A DNA stretch of 22,365 nt, taken from positions 1 to 22,365 of the forward strand of contig CAJMPJ010000054.1 in NCBI GenBank assembly GCA_905215155.1, given 5' to 3'. This document shows positions 16,662-22,365 of this stretch, piece after piece. The DNA is from an uncultured bacterium. Lineage in GTDB: Bacteria; Bacillota; Clostridia; Lachnospirales; Lachnospiraceae. Position 1 is the stretch's first letter. Every line of letters begins with the position of its first letter. Position numbers and translations under genes: made by a program. Below the pieces are notes generated by a model. That model ran no database searches and was not told where the DNA came from. It saw nothing but the letters and a program-made list of their open reading frames with translations.

Positions 16662-18721
16662 TATGATACGTCTCCCTTCTCTATCATCTCTTTGATAACC
16701 GCTTTCAAGCGGGTTTTGGCTTCTTCGATGCTGACATCTGCAAGCTGTGCGCCTGCGATGGTCCGGTGGCCTCCGCCTCCCAGCTTTTCCATCATGACCT
16801 GAACATTGACTTCATCAATGGAACGGGCACTTAAAAACACCGTATTGTTGTAATGGGACATGACAATGGAGGCCTTGATTCCGGCAATATCAAGCAGCTC
16901 ATTGGCCGCCTGAGCGCCAACTACAGTGGGGCTTCCGATTCCTTCTGAGGGACATACGCTGATCGCAAAACAGCCTTCAAAAATCTCAGCTTCGCGGACC
17001 GCTTCTGCCTTTGCCTTGTAATCCTCCAGATCATCCCGGAACAATTTTCTCACACGGACCACGTCTGCACCGTTTCTCTTTAAAAATGCAGCCGCTTCAA
17101 AGGTCCTTACGCCTGTTTGATTGGTGAAGTTGTGGGTATCAATCACGATTCCGGCATAGAGCGCATCTGCTTCTGCGGATTTAATCTTGATTCCGTCAGC
17201 AATGTACTGAAGGACTTCCGCAACCATCTCACAGGCAGAGGAAGCATAGGGTTCCACATAAGACAGGACCGCATTATCAATGATCTCACTGCTTTGTCTG
17301 TGATGATCCAGAACCACGATGGTCTTAACCATGCGTAAAAGCTCCGGTGCATCGGTAATGCTTGGCCGGTTCACATCGACTACCACTAAAATCGTATTGG
17401 CATCCACCAGTTCTGCTGCTTTTGCTCCGGTTAAAAACAAATCTTCCGGATAATCAGGATTACCGATAAACCGTTCCTGCATGGGCCGCACGGAGGTTGT
17501 CACTTCATTAATAATGATGTTGGCTTTCTTATTCATGGCTGTGGCAATGCGGTAAATACCAACTGCCGCCCCAAAGGAATCTACGTCGGTCAAACGGTGT
17601 CCCATAATCAAAAGACGGTCTTTTGTCTCCATCAGTTCCCGCAATGCATGAGCTTTTACACGGGCTTTCACACGGGTTGTCTTTTCCACCTGAGGTGCTT
17701 TCCCTCCAAAGAACTGAATCCTGGCACCGTCTTTGACAACAGCCTGGTCACCGCCGCGGCCCAGTGCCATATCTATGGCAATTCTTGCAAATTCATAATT
17801 CCGGTAATAACTGTCTCCGTTCATACCAAGGCCGATGCTTAGGGTTACCGCCATCTCATTGCCGATATTGACCGTCTTGACTTCTTCAAGAATGGAGAAG
17901 CGGTTTTCCTTCAGCTCGCCGATATAGGACTGTTTGATAGCGATAAAGTATTTATCCTTTTCCAGCTTTTTTACAATCCCGTTCATGTTGGTGATGTACT
18001 TTGTAATCTTACGGTCAATCAATGCCGTAAGCAGAGAACGGCGGACTTCCTCCACACTTTCCAGCGCTTCGTCATAATTATCCAGATAGATAAGACCTGC
18101 CACCATCTTCTGGTCATCTACCATTTTCTTATAAGTAAGAATCTCTGTTTCATCAAAAAGGTAGACCGCCACCAGCATCTCTTCGGCAGAATCCATATCC
18201 TCGGTCTCAGCGGTATTTTCAGATGAGGCCTTCATCAGAACTGCTTTTAAACGAATCTGATAATTCCGGTCATTGCGTGTGGTATGAAGAACAGCGGTAC
18301 CATCTTTAAGCTTTAACGCTTCCCTGGTTATCTCCGGAAACAGGGTCATGAGATTTTTTTTGGTGGCCTTTAGAGGCTTTTCTTCTCCTAAAACCTCGGA
18401 TAACGCTGCATTTCCCCACAGAATCCGTCCGTCTACATCTGCGATTCCATATGGAAGTTCCAATTCCGCAAGAAAATTCTTCTGCATCCAGGAATACTCT
18501 GCGGAAAATTCCACAAGACCGCCAAGCAGACGTTTTCTTCTGTAAACATAGAGCCAGACTGCGATTCCAATATACAGAAGCGTGAACAAGGCCATGATAA
18601 TTCCCGCTTTTGCACTGACCGCACCAATCACTGCATTGGCCGCAATCCACAGTGCACTCAGATAAAGCGGCCACTGCATGTAAGTCCGCAGCTGCCCCCT
18701 TATTTTAAACTTCTCTTTCAT
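16661..18721 (-). CDS. gdpP: Cyclic-di-AMP phosphodiesterase GdpP (DHH/DHHA1)
   Basis: A 686-residue membrane enzyme that hydrolyses cyclic di-AMP to pApA and so influences potassium and osmotic balance and cell-wall stress tolerance. In order: two N-terminal membrane helices (about 15-60), a PAS-like sensor (about 75-150), and a degenerate GGDEF domain (about 180-330, no intact GGDEF). The DHH domain follows, with [11 protein letters not shown] near 371, VVVDVNRP, and DHH near 471 as VVLDHHRQ. The DHHA1 domain has [12 protein letters not shown] near 647. The manganese ligands of the DHH domain appear intact, so it should be active. AAGGAG lies 6 nt before the ATG. Confidence 0.95.
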   Translation of the reverse strand: MKEKFKIRGQLRTYMQWPLYLSALWIAANAVIGAVSAKAGIIMALFTLLYIGIAVWLYVYRRKRLLGGLVEFSAEYSWMQKNFLAELELPYGIADVDGRILWGNAALSEVLGEEKPLKATKKNLMTLFPEITREALKLKDGTAVLHTTRNDRNYQIRLKAVLMKASSENTAETEDMDSAEEMLVAVYLFDETEILTYKKMVDDQKMVAGLIYLDNYDEALESVEEVRRSLLTALIDRKITKYITNMNGIVKKLEKDKYFIAIKQSYIGELKENRFSILEEVKTVNIGNEMAVTLSIGLGMNGDSYYRNYEFARIAIDMALGRGGDQAVVKDGARIQFFGGKAPQVEKTTRVKARVKAHALRELMETKDRLLIMGHRLTDVDSFGAAVGIYRIATAMNKKANIIINEVTTSVRPMQERFIGNPDYPEDLFLTGAKAAELVDANTILVVVDVNRPSITDAPELLRMVKTIVVLDHHRQSSEIIDNAVLSYVEPYASSACEMVAEVLQYIADGIKIKSAEADALYAGIVIDTHNFTNQTGVRTFEAAAFLKRNGADVVRVRKLFRDDLEDYKAKAEAVREAEIFEGCFAISVCPSEGIGSPTVVGAQAANELLDIAGIKASIVMSHYNNTVFLSARSIDEVNVQVMMEKLGGGGHRTIAGAQLADVSIEEAKTRLKAVIKEMIEKGDVS

Positions 18722-18767
18722 GTCTTTCTCCTTATGGAAAAAAAGGGTCTTTTTTCACTATCTTTAT

Positions 18768-18796
18768 ATTATAACATAGGAAACATGGTTCGTCCA
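18768..18796 (-). promoter_or_regulatory. Extended -10 promoter of gdpP-rplI-dnaB
   Basis: On the minus strand TGTTATAAT (18776-18768) is a full extended -10 element (TGnTATAAT), with a weak -35 TGGACG 17 nt further upstream (18796-18791). The short leader carries an A6G-ACC-CT6 palindrome before the ribosome site. Confidence 0.6.
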
Positions 18797-18852
18797 TTAA
18801 AATGAAACCACCGTGTTCCAGACCCAGGGTTAATCCGAAATAGATTTTATGT

Positions 18853-19224
18853 TTATGTTCCATATTCTTTCTTATACCGGTCAACCATTTTTATAATCTG
18901 TGCTTTTGTATATGGTTTTATAATAAATCCGTAAGCCCGGATTTTCCATGCCTCCAGGGAAAACCCTGGGATACCGGATAACAGCACTACTTCCGGCGGT
19001 TCGGGTAATTCATAAAGCTTTGCCGCAAGCGTGATGCCGCTGATGTCCGGCATGACCACATCTGAAAATACCAGATTGATCTGATTCTCTTTGATATACT
19101 GCATGGCTGTGACTGCTTCACGGAAGCTTCCACACAGCTCGATTTCTTTTATTTCCTTTAAAATGCATGTCAGCTTTACCAATAATTCTTCTGAATTATC
19201 CACCACTACTGCCCTGATTTTCAT
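18853..19224 (-). CDS. Stand-alone response-regulator receiver protein
   Basis: A 123-residue protein that is only a receiver domain. Asp55 (LVFSDVVMPD) is the likely phosphate acceptor, Ser83 the Thr/Ser switch residue and Lys103 (FIIKPY) the conserved lysine. The spacing resembles LytTR-type regulators such as AgrA, but no DNA-binding domain follows. The usual acidic pair near the N-terminus is Asp9-Asn10 rather than two acids, which may weaken magnesium binding. GGGGAGG lies 4 nt before the ATG at 19224. The frame is open to 19248, but that start has no good ribosome site. No kinase gene is adjacent, so its partner is unknown. Confidence 0.85.
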   Translation of the reverse strand: MKIRAVVVDNSEELLVKLTCILKEIKEIELCGSFREAVTAMQYIKENQINLVFSDVVMPDISGITLAAKLYELPEPPEVVLLSGIPGFSLEAWKIRAYGFIIKPYTKAQIIKMVDRYKKEYGT

Positions 19225-19278
19225 AATTCCTCCCCGGATCTTGTACAATTCTTTCTATTTTGCAATGAGATCATTATA

Positions 19279-19307
19279 ATTATACTTTTATTTATGTTTT
19301 GTTTCAA
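19279..19307 (-). promoter_or_regulatory. Sigma-A promoter of the receiver-domain gene
   Basis: On the minus strand TTGAAA (19307-19302) and a perfect TATAAT (19284-19279) are separated by 17 nt, about 55 nt upstream of the start codon. Confidence 0.7.
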
Positions 19308-19430
19308 TGAGGGGGAATGGTCAATCCTAAACTTTTTTGATGATTGTTGATATTTTTATAAAACTCAGGCATCGAATCAATTAGAAGTATTCTCTGGTGG
19401 CTGATGCCCTCTCCCGCCGCTTGGAAAGTT

Positions 19431-19457
19431 ACCTTAATTTTTTCTACGCATAGAATA
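19431..19457 (+). promoter_or_regulatory. Possible sigma-K (late mother-cell) promoter of the collagen-like gene
   Basis: The -10-like element CATAGAATA (19449-19457) fits the sigma-K consensus CATAnnnTA, and AC (19431-19432) lies 16 nt upstream, where sigma-K promoters have their short -35. It is about 57 nt before the ATG. No TTGACA/TATAAT promoter is evident in this gap. A sigma-E reading is also possible because the two consensus sequences overlap. Confidence 0.45.
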
Positions 19458-19483
19458 CAAGTACAGGAACCAATTTATTATGA

Positions 19484-22365
<2,882 letters not shown>

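Noticed and set aside
16661..18721. gdpP GGDEF domain as an active diguanylate cyclase
   Set aside because: No intact GGDEF signature is present. GdpP proteins are known to have a degenerate domain here.
19368..19408. GGCATC/GATGCC inverted repeat before the collagen gene
   Set aside because: Only six pairs with a 29-nt loop, and it lies upstream of the likely transcription start. Probably chance.

Overview
The window looks like chromosome of an anaerobic, spore-forming member of the Clostridia, most likely Lachnospiraceae. This is inferred from moderate-GC coding sequence with strong AGGAGG ribosome sites, a fermentative pyruvate formate-lyase (PFL) locus, clostridial sigma-A promoters, and a spore-surface type collagen-like gene behind a sigma-K-like promoter. 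No species can be named from the sequence alone, and I see no mobile element, tRNA, rRNA or CRISPR array.

Left part (1-3370, minus strand): a MarR regulator, a MATE efflux pump and an HSL-type alpha/beta hydrolase form one probable detoxification operon. It has a palindromic candidate operator upstream and a terminator at its end. Upstream of it lies a 67-residue DUF1858-type CxxC protein with its own terminators. That gene is transcribed divergently from the PFL locus.

PFL locus (3490-7303, plus strand): this is the most interesting part. PFL is encoded in pieces. A 686-residue body carries the catalytic Cys-Cys pair but stops before the glycyl-radical domain. A separate 81-residue protein carries the RVSGYAV glycyl-radical motif. 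Between them sits a 75-residue protein that resembles the start of the radical domain but lacks the radical glycine. All three are in the same reading frame, separated by single TAA codons, and each has a good Shine-Dalgarno. The PFL-activating enzyme follows, then a 56-residue 2[4Fe-4S] ferredoxin with its own probable promoter and a terminator. A class-I glutamine amidotransferase-like peptidase (C26) follows to 8069.

Middle (8169-14720, minus strand): a MerR-type regulator, then a complete oligopeptide/dipeptide ABC importer (binding lipoprotein, two permeases, two ATPases) read from a near-consensus promoter. A long hairpin lies between the binding-protein gene and the permease genes. A 17-codon ORF with a strong ribosome site sits upstream of the promoter.

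Right part (14794-19307, minus strand): the conserved block gdpP-rplI-dnaB (cyclic-di-AMP phosphodiesterase, ribosomal protein L9, replicative helicase) with an extended -10 promoter and a terminator, preceded by a stand-alone receiver-domain protein with its own promoter.

Right end (19431-22365, plus strand): a collagen-like gene that runs off the window. It has an N-terminal beta-rich domain (about 138 residues) followed by at least 812 residues of Gly-X-Y built almost wholly of a GPTGDT-type hexapeptide. The long open frames on the other strand and in another frame of this repeat are by-products of the repeat.
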